Positions 11,601 through 23,264 are shown, counted from the first letter of the stretch. The stretch is DNA of 64,000 nt from Flaccisagitta enflata (GCA_965153355.1 OZ231126.1:41106001-41170000), one strand, 5' to 3'. Made by a program: numbers and translations. The notes: generated from the letters alone by a model not told the origin.

Positions 11601-11745
11601 CTGAAATATTCGCTTGGTTAGAACGACAAACTTCCGTTGACAACCCTTGACAGGTCAAAATTTACCTCAATGAATGCGTCAATTGGAAATTCATTACAAA
11701 AAATAAAAAGAATGTTGTTGCCAAAAGTAAAGTGAATTGCTTCAT
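11601..11745 (-). pseudogene. pentraxin-like copy A, first exon with in-frame stop
   Basis: From ATG at 11745 the frame gives MKQFTLLLATTFFLFFVMNF and QLTHSLR, a typical signal peptide. A TAA at 11662-11664 interrupts it, after which ILTCQGLSTEV, CRSNQANIS and a split Gly codon follow to the donor CAG|GTAACT. Copy B aligns codon by codon after LR (YFLNCHGISTEV, then FHFDLVNDS), so TAT in B equals TAA in A. The exon is 145 nt and ends in phase 1, as the main exon requires. No alternative in-frame donor before the stop was found: GAG|GTAAAT at the stop would shift the frame. Copy A is therefore probably a pseudogene, a polymorphic null, or has a sequence error here. Confidence 0.6.
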
Positions 11746-12155
11746 TCTAACTTCTAACGGTTCAGAAAAAATAGGGACTGATACTCCAAACTTTGTCAAG
11801 AGCCAGCGAGTGCATGTAAACGCCTTTGAGAAAATGAACATCTGGACCAACAATCCTGAATTGCAAAAATCAATTTAAAATTTGCTGGAAAATTCGAATT
11901 TCGTCTTTTTGTTTCTTTGATATATTTCTTTTCTATGAATTTCTTTTTTATTTATTCATTTTTTATTTATTCATCTACTTTTTTTGTAGGATCTAAAACA
12001 AAAGTATATCGCTAAAAATGAAACATCAGAAGCATACAGTAGGTTTGCACGGTGAGAACATGTTTTAACTGTAGTTTTTTAAGTGCTGTATTAGAGCCAA
12101 CATTTTTGTGGCTGCCAACTCCAATCTGTGTCTAACAAATAGTCACAAGCATATG

Positions 12156-12363
12156 ACGGGTGTCCCCAAAAAACTTTTACTCTGGTTGGATATGTTTTTA
12201 ATTAAGTGTGCAATGAATATCATTAGAATTTTGCAAACCTGCTTTCATGTTGACTGGGTTGCATTAAAGATAAGAAACACTACTGCAGTACCCTTCCTGG
12301 TTTTATTGAACTTAATCACATAAGACAAACTTCAGATTGTAATCTTTTTTGGACACCCTTCAT
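12156..12363. mobile_element. about 200-bp MITE with GGGTGTCC ends
   Basis: ATGACGGGTGTCCCCAAAAA on the left pairs with an inverted ATGAAGGGTGTCCAAAAAA on the right. The arms run about 28 bp with mismatches. GGGTGTCCCAAAA is a common start of mariner-type MITEs. No ORF lies between the ends. Confidence 0.6.
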
Positions 12364-12405
12364 CACTATTTCTATCTACACATGAAACTATACTCAATAC
12401 TATAT

Positions 12406-12408
<3 letters not shown>

Positions 12409-12491
<83 letters not shown>
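12409..12491. repeat. (CT)n microsatellite
   Basis: Pure CT tract of about 82 bp, 114 bp downstream of the stop codon of pentraxin copy B. Confidence 0.97.
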
Positions 12492-12494
<3 letters not shown>

Positions 12495-12604
12495 TGACAG
12501 AAGTTCAGTATCAAATGGATCTTAAATTTAGCAATCCCCAGGACTTCCAAGAAATGGTTGCAAAATGTAAATATTGATGATATATCCTTCATCATTGCTA
12601 TAAC

Positions 12605-13556
12605 TCAAAAAGCGCCATTGTTCTTCTCAAATTTGTAAGAGGGAGGACTGTCAAAAATGGGTTTCCCTTTGATTGAGTTTGGATCGTTGAAGAATTTTAT
12701 CGCCTCAAACTCATCAAAACCGGAATCCCACATACGCAGGTCGCAAATTTTGCCAATGAGCCTCTGGTTTTCAGAAAACCTTCCCCCAATGGAATCTTGG
12801 TCTTGAGCTAAGATCCAATATCCACCCGCTGGCGTTTTCTTGTTAACGCTTTCTGGAATGACTTCTCGATGTAATAACTTCTGATTCTCAAAAATCAATA
12901 AGGTTGTATCTTTTAGCGTCGCGGTGATCCGTATCGGGGTAGAAAGCCTTGGGTTACGATATTCTGACTTGAGCCGTTGACCACCAAAATAGCTAGAAAA
13001 TCCTATGAGCAGTGCATTGTCCCCAACCCCTGAAACCGCGTAAGAAACGAAATGAGGTTTCGGTGTCAATTTCGATTGCCAGACAGTAAAGTCGATGGTA
13101 AAGTCGGAGAAATCGTTTGTAATCAATGGATGTAGCCTAATGTGTGCCTTTGGACTCTTTTCTGGGAATGTGAAGCAATGAGGAAGTCCGGGTCCTAAGA
13201 GGAGTCAACAACGAAGTATACAGTTCTTTTAGTAGTTTCTCTTATTATGAAAAAGATGTTTTGGGAGTTCTAGATTATATGGTTTGAATGATTTGCCCAT
13301 TTCCTTCAAAAATCTATGGCAATGATCTCATAATCCTTCATTTCTTGTCATGGACAGTTGAAGGTCACCGCACATCAGCAATTACAGAGGAATCTTCTTT
13401 GGCAATTACGATAAAAATCTTACCTGAATCATTCACCAGGTCGAAATGGAAAACTTCCGTTGAAATTCCGTGACAGTTCAAAAAATACCTCAGGCAATGA
13501 GCAAAAGAAAAATTTGCCGCCAAAATAGGCAAAATGATAAAAGAGATGCACGACAT
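12605..13556 (-). CDS. pentraxin-like secreted protein, copy B (two exons)
   Basis: This is a secreted lectin-fold protein of the pentraxin family; the ligand is unknown. Exon 1 is 13424-13556: ATG at 13556, signal peptide MSCISFIILPILAANFSFAH, donor CAG|GTAAGA. The intron is 229 bp. Exon 2 is 12605-13194 (acceptor CTCTTAG), ending at TGA. The join gives 723 nt, 240 residues, close to the usual pentraxin length plus signal peptide. Landmarks are FTFPEKSP near 52-59, AHIRLHP, FSDFTIDFT, the calcium-loop equivalent QDQDSIGG at 175-182, and ICDLRMW at about 194-200. The two core cysteines and the H-x-C-x-[ST]-W signature of vertebrate pentraxins are missing. Cysteines at about 27, 51 and 195 are present instead. 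The start is the only ATG giving a signal peptide. Copy A lies 0.9 kb away on the same strand, indicating tandem duplication. Confidence 0.8.
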
Positions 13557-14167
13557 TGTTTTTTTTCTGTTTTTAGAAAGCAATTGAGTGTTGTGCTATT
13601 CTAAACATGTATTTTGTTCCAGTTTGTCCTTATCCAACTTTTACTTCCCACCATCAAGTGAATGAAAACCTTTGGGAACATGATCTGGCCTGCAAAGGAG
13701 CGCCTCTATAAAAGTCGATGAACATTTTTTGACTTTTAATAAACTAATCATTAGTAATCCTGGCATTTTCTAAATAATTTTTGCACCCTTAAACTTTATT
13801 TGGGGATGAGGAAGGGGGTTACAAATTCATTCTCACGGACACTTGCAAAAGGTCTGTCACCCCAACACATTGTATTAAGTGCAAATTGTCATTGGAAAAA
13901 AGTCGAATTACGTAATTCGACTTTTTGAAACGTAGGGGAGAAATAATGTTTTCCATTTTTGATTTGAGGCAATTCTAGAAAGTTGAGCCATTTTGGGGCT
14001 GGTATGATACTTTTTTTGATATTCACAGCTAAGAAAGAACTAATTTTTCTCTTTCAAATGGCGCCAACCAGAAGTCTCTACGATCATTAGTTCAGGACTT
14101 ATGAATTTTTGAATCTTTTTTTATTTTTTAACATTTTTGCGGAAATTGATATTTACATTGATCTCAA
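13557..14167. other. upstream region of pentraxin copy B
   Basis: No second gene is seen. It presumably holds the promoter of copy B, but no clear TATA box or initiator could be fixed. A dispersed palindromic segment lies at 13891-13944 and is listed separately. Confidence 0.35.
13891..13944 (+). repeat. dispersed palindromic segment, copy 1
   Basis: AAAAAGTCGAATTACG joined to CGTAATTCGACTTTTT-like halves makes a perfect palindrome of about 30 nt, followed by GAAACGTAGGGGAGAAAT. The same 54 bp occurs inverted at 60894-60947. Confidence 0.85.
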
Positions 14168-14330
14168 TTTTTAGTCGCGGACACGCGACTCTACACCTAG
14201 CTGTGTCGGTGGGTACGTCGGTTGGTATGTCGGTCGGTATGTCGGTCATATTTTTGAATTCTGGGCGGTTTTCGCATTACTGCTCCTGCCCAACCGTCCG
14301 CGACTGTCTTGCCGTGTATCCAGCCTTGTT
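14168..14330 (-). mobile_element. H1 hairpin-ended element
   Basis: On the plus strand it reads TTTTTAGTCGCGGACACGCG, then ACTCTACACC, a short GTCGGTNGGTAT tract, TTACTGCTCCTGCCCAACCG and CGTGTATCCAGCCTTGTT. Both ends are present; it is 163 bp. The hairpin stem is AGTCGCG/CGCGACT. Confidence 0.8.
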
Positions 14331-14416
14331 TAGCTATATGTAACAGTAGGGAGGATAAAAGATGTTACGCAAATTGACTCCAACTTTTATGACGCTAGCT
14401 TTGATATTCTAATCTG

Positions 14417-14770
<354 letters not shown>

Positions 14771-15008
14771 TGGAAATGCGAAATTGAGTTACGAAAACGC
14801 GAATTTTCGATCGAGACATCGACCTTCTTCATCCCAACAGGTTTTTTACTCCCTATTGTTATTGTTGTATGAAAAGATACACAAAGACACAAACAAGAAA
14901 AAAACATTGTTTGTAAAATGTTCAAAATGTCAAAAGCTGCTAGTATAATAAATAAATGATTAACCAGGAGAATAGATGCTTTAAAACCCAATAGCAGATA
15001 AATTGAAA

Positions 15009-15156
15009 CAAAAAAAAAACCAAAAAAAAAAAAACAAAAATAAAGAAAAAAAAACAAAAACAAAAACAAAAACAAAAACAAAAACAAAAACAAAAACAAA
15101 AACAAAAACAAAAACAAAAACAAAAACAAAAATAAAAATAATAATGAAAATGAAAG

Positions 15157-15189
<33 letters not shown>

Positions 15190-15347
15190 AAATGAAAATG
15201 AAAATGAAAATGAAAATGAAAATAAAAATAAAAATAAAAATAAAAATAAAAATAAAAATAAAAATAAAAATAAAAATAAAAATGAAAATGAAAATGAAAA
15301 TGAAAATGAAAATGAAAATGAAAATATAAATGAAAATGAAAACACTG
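15009..15347. repeat. run of related A-rich hexanucleotide repeats
   Basis: Successive blocks of AAAAAC, AAAGTG/AAAATG, AAAAAT and AAAATG units, each a 6-bp period, total about 340 bp. One ancestral hexamer has apparently changed step by step along the array. Confidence 0.93.
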
Positions 15348-15401
15348 CAGCAACTTACTTCTAAGAAAGACTTTTTTGATGTTGCTATTTTAAATAGAAT
15401 A

Positions 15402-15542
<141 letters not shown>

Positions 15543-15984
15543 AAAAAAAAATTAAATGAACTAAGAATTTTGATTTTTATAATTTAGGCGTGTTGTTTAG
15601 GACAATGTTCAGACCAATGTCTAGACCAACTGTACTTGTTTTTTTGTTACGACAGCGGAAGACGTAACTGATGGTCAGATAGATAACAACCATTATCGAT
15701 TAGCGATTCTTTTCCCGTCTGTTTGCGTTTTAAGATAAACGAGTGCGCAAGTTTGCAGGAACACATGATCTGCATCGCAACCGCACAGCACAAAGCCAAA
15801 CTGCACCGCGAAACATGCCCAGGTATTGATTTTCCGTATCATTCTTCTATTCTATCTATTTGACGAGTTCCATTCCCAAATTTGAGCCAGGTCTGTTTTT
15901 GTTTTAGCTAGGTTGTCGTCCAGCTCGAAGGCTTTCCTGGATATTAGTTGATATTACTTATTTTCGCTTATTTCCTCCTTTCCT

Positions 15985-16085
15985 CCCGTAACGGCGTAAC
16001 GGACCGGCAGACAGATGGACGAACAGACTGAAGGACAGTCATACCCTCATATAGAGATGCGTACCCGACGGACGCATCTAAAAAG
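15985..16085 (+). mobile_element. H2 element, hairpin end only
   Basis: A short GGACCGGCAGACAG tract, then ACAGTCATACCCTCATATAG and AGATGCGTACCCGACGGACGCATCTAAAA-type hairpin (stem AGATGCGT/ACGCATCT). No AACAAGG start was found upstream, so this copy is truncated. Confidence 0.65.
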
Positions 16086-16120
16086 CAAGGAAAAAAAAAC
16101 TTACTATCTGTTTGCCCTTT

Positions 16121-16368
<248 letters not shown>

Positions 16369-16504
16369 CTAAATCTGTTCCCATTTCCTCTGCCTTTCAT
16401 ATATCTTCTTTATTTTACGAGAATCATCTTTTTAACCATTTTGTCTTTTTGTTTTGTTTTGATAGTTGCTACTGCTGGTGTGCGTGCTGGTGTTGTGTGA
16501 GAAA

Positions 16505-16506
16505 GT

Positions 16507-16601
<95 letters not shown>
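16505..16601. repeat. (GT)n microsatellite
   Basis: GT tract of about 95 bp, the first of three GT tracts within 520 bp. Confidence 0.97.
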
Positions 16602-16603
<2 letters not shown>

Positions 16604-16662
16604 TCTTCTTAACCCTCTCGGCTCTCCACGCTCTTTTCTTGTTTTTTATTTGGTCTTCATGA

Positions 16663-16664
<2 letters not shown>

Positions 16665-16698
<34 letters not shown>

Positions 16699-16757
16699 GG
16701 CCGTATGGCAAGGGGCCGCTGGGGCCGCCATGGCGGCCCCTTGTTGGGGCACACACC

Positions 16758-16809
<52 letters not shown>
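16665..16809. repeat. (GT)n, GGCC-rich palindromic spacer, (GA)n
   Basis: A GT tract to 16695, then a GC-rich spacer (AAGGGGCCGCTGGGGCCGCC, then ATGGCGGCCCCTTGTTG) that can fold on itself through GGGGCCGC/GCGGCCCC, then a GA tract 16760-16809. The spacer core resembles the H3 hairpin. Confidence 0.8.
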
Positions 16810-16811
<2 letters not shown>

Positions 16812-16866
16812 TGTCGTGACACAAGTTGGAGATGGATCCCCCAAAACCATGAACTCCCATACGGCG

Positions 16867-17026
<160 letters not shown>

Positions 17027-17539
17027 TTACGTTTGGAGCTGAACTGGATCAACACCAGGAAGGGGCATGTTACCTCCATAAGGCAGAACAACCAATTTTT
17101 TATTCACCATCTTCTAGTTAGACAAGTATAAACCTTACTTTGATTTTCTGGTTTGATCCTTGAAGATCCAATAATGCTTGATATGTCCACTAATCCTGTT
17201 GCATTTTTTCTAAAAATTTCATCCTCATTTAAGTATTTGTTCCCTTAAAGAAAGTATATCCGTTCAATGCACAGTAATCATCCCAGGAATCAGGTCTTTC
17301 AATCGAAATGTTACGTCGTACTTTCTGTTGAGTGTCATCGGTTATTACATACAAGTCATTGCAATTTGTTTGTTAACATTGATGATGTCAACCGACTGGC
17401 ACCACCCAACTAGTATCACCAGATTAGCGACATCAAATCGACAGAACTGCCCCAACCCGACATCACATCATCAAAAAAGACACAATGGCATCACCAATTC
17501 AACGTCCATTTTTGTCCATTTTATCAATCGCCTTTAACG

Positions 17540-17870
17540 CCGCCCATTTTGTATCTTCCTCCGGCCATTAGGGGACGCCGTTAGCGCCATCAACGTCGGC
17601 GTCGGTGTCGTCTGCGGCGTCGGCAGCGTCACTTTCGGTAGCGGCAGCGTCATCCTCGCCTCGAAAGCGGTTTATTCGCCGCCGGAAGCGCCATATTGTC
17701 AACCGGAAGCGGTAACTTCGGCGAGTCGGCGTCCATCATTGACGTCGCAAATTGACGCCTAAATGGCGCTGGCCGCGACCCAACGACGTGAAAGAGGCTG
17801 CTGGCCGTAGCTAGCCGCGGCTGGCTACGGCTGCTGAGAGCCGCATGGTTGCCGCTAGAGGCCGGGCTGT
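17540..17870. promoter_or_regulatory. CpG-rich block
   Basis: About 330 bp unusually rich in CG dinucleotides for this window (GTCGGCGTCGGTGTC, GGCGTCGGCAGCGTC, GGAAGCGG repeats). One forward frame stays open from about 17569 to a TAA near 17760 without an ATG. It could be a CpG-island-like promoter, a GTCGGC-type degenerate repeat, or an exon. I cannot decide. Confidence 0.25.
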
Positions 17871-17928
17871 GTTCGCTGTCGTAGGGTGATCATCATGAGA
17901 AACAAAAGACCACAGGCAATGACGCCTG

Positions 17929-18041
<113 letters not shown>

Positions 18042-18148
18042 GCCTTTGACCCTCCCCCCGGCAAACGACGTGGCTTCAGGAACAGAAAACAAACGATCTT
18101 GTGGGCAGAAGATCAAACTAAATATTGGCAACGTAGTTGTAGGTGATC

Positions 18149-18150
18149 AG

Positions 18151-18224
<74 letters not shown>

Positions 18225-18240
18225 AAGAGAGAGAGAGAGA
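18149..18240. repeat. (GA)n microsatellite
   Basis: GA tract with AAAG interruptions, 110 bp from the CT tract at 17932-18038 and so in inverted sense to it. Confidence 0.96.
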
Positions 18241-18359
18241 CAAACTGTAAGCTTCACACTGTATGTGACTGTAAGTAGAATAAGAAATTTCCTCAGGCCA
18301 TATCACAAGATTAATCAACTAACCAATCGAAGGTCCAAATCCCTGCTTAAATCCATCTC

Positions 18360-18480
18360 TAGACTTTAATACCAGCCTTGATACTCAAACTTGATCCTCG
18401 AGGCTCAAATATCAGCCTCAAAGATCAAATCCTTGTCAAATAGCTCCAACATTTGCCTCGGGGCTCAATCTTTGGGGATG
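18360..18480. repeat. decayed 20-bp minisatellite (AAATCCCAGCCTCGAGGCTC family)
   Basis: Irregular units such as ATACCAGCCTTGATACTC, CTTGATCCTCGAGGCTC and AAATATCAGCCTCAAAGATC. They match the regular 20-bp array at 62.3 kb. Confidence 0.6.
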
Positions 18481-18647
18481 CTCCCCTCCTCACCATTAAC
18501 TTACTACCTTCATTAGCAAAGGGGCAACGGCAAGCGCCAACCATCTCACCTTTGTGTGACTGTTACGTGTGTCAATCCACGACTTAAAGTCTTTACGTAA
18601 TTCTGTTTGCTGAAAACCAACTTGCACGGCGTGGACAGTGTTTCTTA

Positions 18648-19347
18648 CAGGGAATACCCCGCAAAGTGACACCAAATAAAACTTCATATTTCAGCTTCTA
18701 GAATTGATAATCCAATTCTGAACAAAAGTTCCTGGAAGATCTTTCAAACCGATTTTGTTTGTTTTAGACTAACAAATTTGGTTTTGGAAAAATAACCTAC
18801 ATGGGAAAAGTGAAATATCCCTAATTTTCCAACGAAATCGCTTTTTTCTCTTAAGAAAACCATTGAGGGTTGCATTCTCTTTCACTACCATGTATCAATG
18901 TTTTGTGAGTTACCCATCATGTTTCTATCAAATTATTACATTTTTCGCAAGGATTTCTTGAGCAAAAATGTTGTTTTTGGCCTTTGATAGGCTAATTTCT
19001 AATTATACATAAATTTACAGCATGGTCATTTTATGTGTTCATAATCTACTTCAAAATATCTTTGATTCCAGCCCAACCCCGGGGTTTTGACTTAATTGGT
19101 TGAGAAATTTCATCAAAATTGACATAACCACTCCAAGACCCCAAAACCAGAAAATGCATGCCTCGCCAATTTTAATGTTTCTTTCTATGCTATAGTACAG
19201 TCGGAGTATTGAATATGTGCTCATTTCCTTTGTACCTCATAAAATCGGTTGAAAGTGCTTTCTGGAACTTTTTGCAGAATTGGATTATCATCTCTAGAAG
19301 CTGAAATATGACGTTTTCTTTGGTGTCACTTTGCGGGGTATTCCCTG
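18648..19347. mobile_element. CAGGG-ended TIR element, TA target (700 bp)
   Basis: Left end TA-CAGGGAATACCCCGCAAAG, then TGACACCAAATAAAAC. The right end is inverted CAGGGAATACCCCGCAAAG, then TGACACCAAAGAAAAC. Arms match for about 90 bp with few mismatches, including ATATTTCAGCTTCTAGA. TA lies on both sides (18646-18647, 19348-19349). No transposase frame is present. Confidence 0.85.
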
Positions 19348-19412
19348 TAGTTCCCCCATTCTGTTTCCTTTTCTTTTCACATGGGATCTCTTCGTCTTCG
19401 TCTTCGTCCTCG

Positions 19413-19440
19413 TTTTTAGTCGTTGGCTAAGCGACTCTAT
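19413..19440 (-). mobile_element. H1-like hairpin end, solitary
   Basis: TTTTTAGTCGTTGGCTAAGC followed by GACTCTATCAG. The stem is AGTCG(T/C)T/AAGCGACT and the TTTTTAG edge is present. No tetranucleotide tract or AACAAGG end was found. Confidence 0.4.
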
Positions 19441-19849
19441 CAGTATATGATGTATACATTCCGAATAAGATTCCATCTTTTCAACAAGGTGTTATTGAAC
19501 GGAATCAAAGGTTTTCCTCATCGGGAGTAGAAATTTAAGAATTTGATTTTATAAAAAGCCGAATATTGAAAGTTCTATTTTTGTGTTTGTGCTAACTCCG
19601 AAAACTACTGTCTACCAAAATAAACCAAATTAGATTATGCATGTTAATCAGGTGAGCCAGTATCATTTTGTCCATGTATTGTTATTGTCAGAATTTTGAT
19701 GATCTTGGAAATGATCATTTGAGATCACTAATGATTCACACAGAATTTTAGTACAAATGAACAGAAACAATAAAAGGCAGCAAAAGGAAGAAAATGATAT
19801 AAAGGTGCAGCTTAGAAACTAATGAAACGGATCAAAGAGGCTGTGTCCG

Positions 19850-20096
19850 TAGGTATGTTTGTCGGTCGGTAACGCGAAATTTTGGATGACGCGAAATCGA
19901 CAGGAATAATGATTTCTGACCATTACTGCTCATGCCAAGGGGCCATATTTGAGGTCACCAGACCATTTGGGCAGGAGCAGTGAGGTCAAAGAAATAAAAA
20001 CATAAAAAAAAGTAAAGTGTGACCAACCAACCGACCAACCGACCGACCGACCGACGGACAAAGCGGGTTGTAGAGTCGCGTGCACGCGACTAAAAA
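19850..20096 (+). mobile_element. H1 element with mixed left part
   Basis: The right part is a standard H1 end: TTGAGGTCACCAGACC, GGGCAGGAGCAGTGAGG, (CGAC)n, CAAAGCGGGTTGTAGAG and the perfect hairpin AGTCGCGTGCACGCGACT plus AAAA. The left part (GGCTGTGTCCGTAGGTATG, then GTCGGTCGGTAACGCG) resembles the outward tract of another element in opposite orientation. Confidence 0.7.
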
Positions 20097-21164
20097 ATAG
20101 TTTCATCAACAGCTAAATTGCTCTGGGTTTGATTACGGTAAACTCACAAAATAGAGCTTGCTAGAATACGACCAAATCACTGTTATGTATCTCTTATCAC
20201 ATATTGTATATCTAGAAGAGTGCGTTTCTGAAATTCCTTACAGAGTAAATGAGATGAGCTCCCAAAAGCCTAGGAATATTTTTTTTGATGCAAAAAACAT
20301 GAAACGAATTCAAAAGAATTGCAGCCAGCGGGCTTCCACTTTTTGGCGTTTCATCGAGAAAACAACTACCATGTCAATAAGGATTTTGAAAAGGTATTTC
20401 TCTCATGAACTGTGCTGGGCATAGCGTAACTTTTACAGAAGCAATTTTTTCAACAAATTGCCCTCATGGAATCACTACCCTCAAAATCATGGTCAACTCA
20501 CAAGTTATGGTCAACCATGATCATATAAGTTAACATAAAAGTTGTCTTTCAAAGTTGTCTTTTAATGTTGTCTTTTAGAGGCGCTAAACTAATTTTTAAC
20601 CCTGGCTTTTGGTTAAGTTACTTTAAGAAATTGAAGTAGCATTGATTATGCTCTGAATTCATCTTTATCTAAAATAGATTAGAAAAATGACTTTTAAAAT
20701 TTCCGACCCAATTGGACATCCCTTTGACTTGTATTGTAGGGGACACTGAAGGGGACCCAAGGAGATCCAAGTGAAAAGCCTCCAGTTCTATCCAAAAGAG
20801 GCGGGAGAAGAAAAAAAAATTAGGATAGAAATTGAACAGAGACAGTGAGAGACAAAGACAGAGAGAGTGACAGACCGAGAGAGGATAGCTTCCATAGATC
20901 ATCCATTTTATTCGCCAAAAACACACCAAGCATTTGCCATGGGGACGAGAAAAAGAATGAGAAATTGAAAGCGATGATGGAAAAAACAGAGTTATCAAGG
21001 AAAGAAAGTATATTGCAGGAATATCCAAAAATAGAGAGGGAGAGACAACATGCTGAGTAGAAACAGAAGTTTATTGGTAATGACTTTAACCACAACAAAA
21101 CAATGGCGATGCAGCAACAACAGCAACTACATCAAGCATGCCGTAAATTCACTGCTTTCACGGC
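20097..21164. other. stretch without a supported gene
   Basis: A forward frame near 20160-20424 stays open for about 85 codons (MYLLSHIVYLEECVSEIP is its most protein-like part) but lacks a start or splice sites that I could fix. The rest is unremarkable AT-rich sequence. Confidence 0.3.
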
Positions 21165-21397
21165 ACTAAAAACAAAAAACAAAAGACAAAAAAACAAAAA
21201 ACAAAACAAAACAAAAAAAAAAAAAACAAAAACAAAAAAAAAACAAAACAAAAAAAGAAAAACAAACAAAAAAAATAACAAAAAACAAAAACAAAAACAA
21301 AAACAAAAAACAAAAAAACAAAAAACAAAAAATAAAAAACAAAAGACAAAAGACAAAAGACAAAAGACGAAAGACAAAAAAAACAAAAAACAAAAAA

Positions 21398-21442
<45 letters not shown>

Positions 21443-22036
21443 AAAAACAAAAAAACAAAAAAAAAAAAAAAAAAAGCAAAAAAAAAAAAAAAAAAAAAAC
21501 AAAAAGAAAACAAACAAAAAAACAAAAAACCAAAAAACTAAGTTACAAAAAAAAACAAAAAAAAAAACTAAAACAAAAACAAAAACAAAAACAAACAAAA
21601 AACAAAAAAACCCCCCAAAAAAAAACAAACCAAAAAACCCCCAAGAAAAAACAAAAAAACAAAAAACAAAAAACAAAAAAACAAAAAACAAAAAACAAAA
21701 AACAAAAAACAAAAAACAAAAAACAAAAAAAAAAAAAAAAAAAACAAAAAACAAAAAACAAAAAACAAAAAACAAAAACAAAAAACATAAAAACATAAAA
21801 ACAAAAAAAAAAAAAAAAACAAAAAAAAAAAACAAAAATCAAAAAACAAAAAACAAAAAACAAAAAACAAAAAACAAAAAACAAAAAACAAAAAACAAAA
21901 AACAAAAAACAAAAAACAAAAAACAAAAAAAAAAAGACAAAAGACAAAAGACAAAAAACGAAATATGAAAAATGAGAAAAAAAAACAGAAAAAGAACAAA
22001 AACAAAAACAAAAACAAAAACAAAAACAAAAACAAC
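21165..22036. repeat. 870-bp (CAAAAA)n-type array
   Basis: Almost pure A and C on the plus strand: CAAAAA, CAAAAAA and CAAAAC units with poly-A runs and a few GACAAAA units. It is by far the longest A-rich array here. Confidence 0.96.
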
Positions 22037-22426
22037 AATCAACGACAGCAACATATAAAAGATAAAAAAAGATGTATAGTCAATACAGATGAAGTAGAGG
22101 AATAATGGAAGAATATAGAAATTTGAGTCTGGAATCGAAGTCGATAAAATGATAACCATTTTCATCCGACGGTAAAATGATATAACCATTCCCATCCGCG
22201 ACGATCCAAGCATTAAAAGCATTAAACACATTAAACACATTTTTTTCTTTTTATCACATTTGGCAAAATACAGACGACGATATAAGAAGAGCGAGATCAT
22301 AAAGAAAATTTGGAAAGACCCAATGGGAGAGAAAGAAAAAAAGACATGAAATTTTTTCTTCTCTTTTTAGTTTCTGTCTTTCATGGGTTCATCTCATTTT
22401 TTCTCTCTTTTTTTTCTGTTTCATTT

Positions 22427-22429
22427 TTT

Positions 22430-22505
<76 letters not shown>

Positions 22506-22642
22506 TTCTCTCTCTTTTTTTTTTTAATCTTTTCAACATATTTTCTTTATTTCTTTCTTTTTTTTTCTGTCTCCCTTACTTTCCCTCCTTTCTTTCCTCC
22601 TTTCTTTCCTCCTTTCTTTCTTTCTTTCATTCTTTCTTTCAT

Positions 22643-22718
<76 letters not shown>

Positions 22719-22725
22719 TTTTTTT

Positions 22726-22805
<80 letters not shown>

Positions 22806-22807
22806 TC
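22427..22807. repeat. (TTTC)n microsatellite, interrupted
   Basis: TTTC tracts at 22427-22505 and about 22583-22806 with TCCTTTCT and TCATTCTT variants between. Then (ATCT)n continues to 22860. Confidence 0.96.
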
Positions 22808-22860
22808 CTGCATTCTATCTTTTATCTATCCATCTATCTATCTATCTATCGATCTATCTA

Positions 22861-23264
22861 TGTCGCGGTGCACACGAGCAGCAAGTTTGGCAAGTCATTT
22901 CGCGTGAAATTCTTAATCTGTCTCTGAATGCAAAAATTTGCATTTCTAAGAACATGGCCCTTTTCTTACATGTGTTTAGAATAGGGCCATGTTTTTGAAA
23001 ATGCAAATTTTTGCATTCAGAGACAGATTAAGAATTTCACCCAAAACAAGTCAAGGAATTCTCTTTCTAATTTCCCATTTTTTTACAAGTTTTTTCTTTT
23101 TTTTTTTACTGATTTTGTACTTATAAATGTTTGTCGCTGCAAAAAAATTTTATAATATGCAATAAAAATATAATTTCTTTTTAAAAAATTATAAATTAAT
23201 CACATTGAAATTTTTTTCAAAGATGACTTGACCATGAAAATTGCCCCTTTGTGTGCACCATGAC
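22861..23264. mobile_element. palindromic TIR element inserted in an (ATCT)n tract
   Basis: Left GTCGCGGTGCACAC and right (inverted) GTCATGGTGCACAC form the ends, with CAAGTCAT repeated inward on both sides. (ATCT)n flanks both ends, suggesting insertion into a microsatellite. Inside lies a 57-nt inverted repeat: arms 22904-22960 and 22984-23040, three mismatches, 23-nt loop, beginning GTGAAATTCTTAATCTGTCT. No ORF is present. Confidence 0.75.

Noticed and set aside
9710-13556. A non-standard genetic code as explanation for the TAA in pentraxin copy A
   Set aside because: The reverse transcriptase, copy B and the main exon of A are open without internal TAA or TAG and end at ordinary stops, so the standard code fits.
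16600-16760. GGCC-rich spacer as a further H3 element
   Set aside because: It shares only the GGGGCCGC core and lacks the GATGACCTATGC and GCTGCCC parts.
20158-20424. 88-codon forward frame
   Set aside because: It starts at TTG, has no splice sites that I could fix and no recognisable motif. An AT-rich chance frame is as likely.
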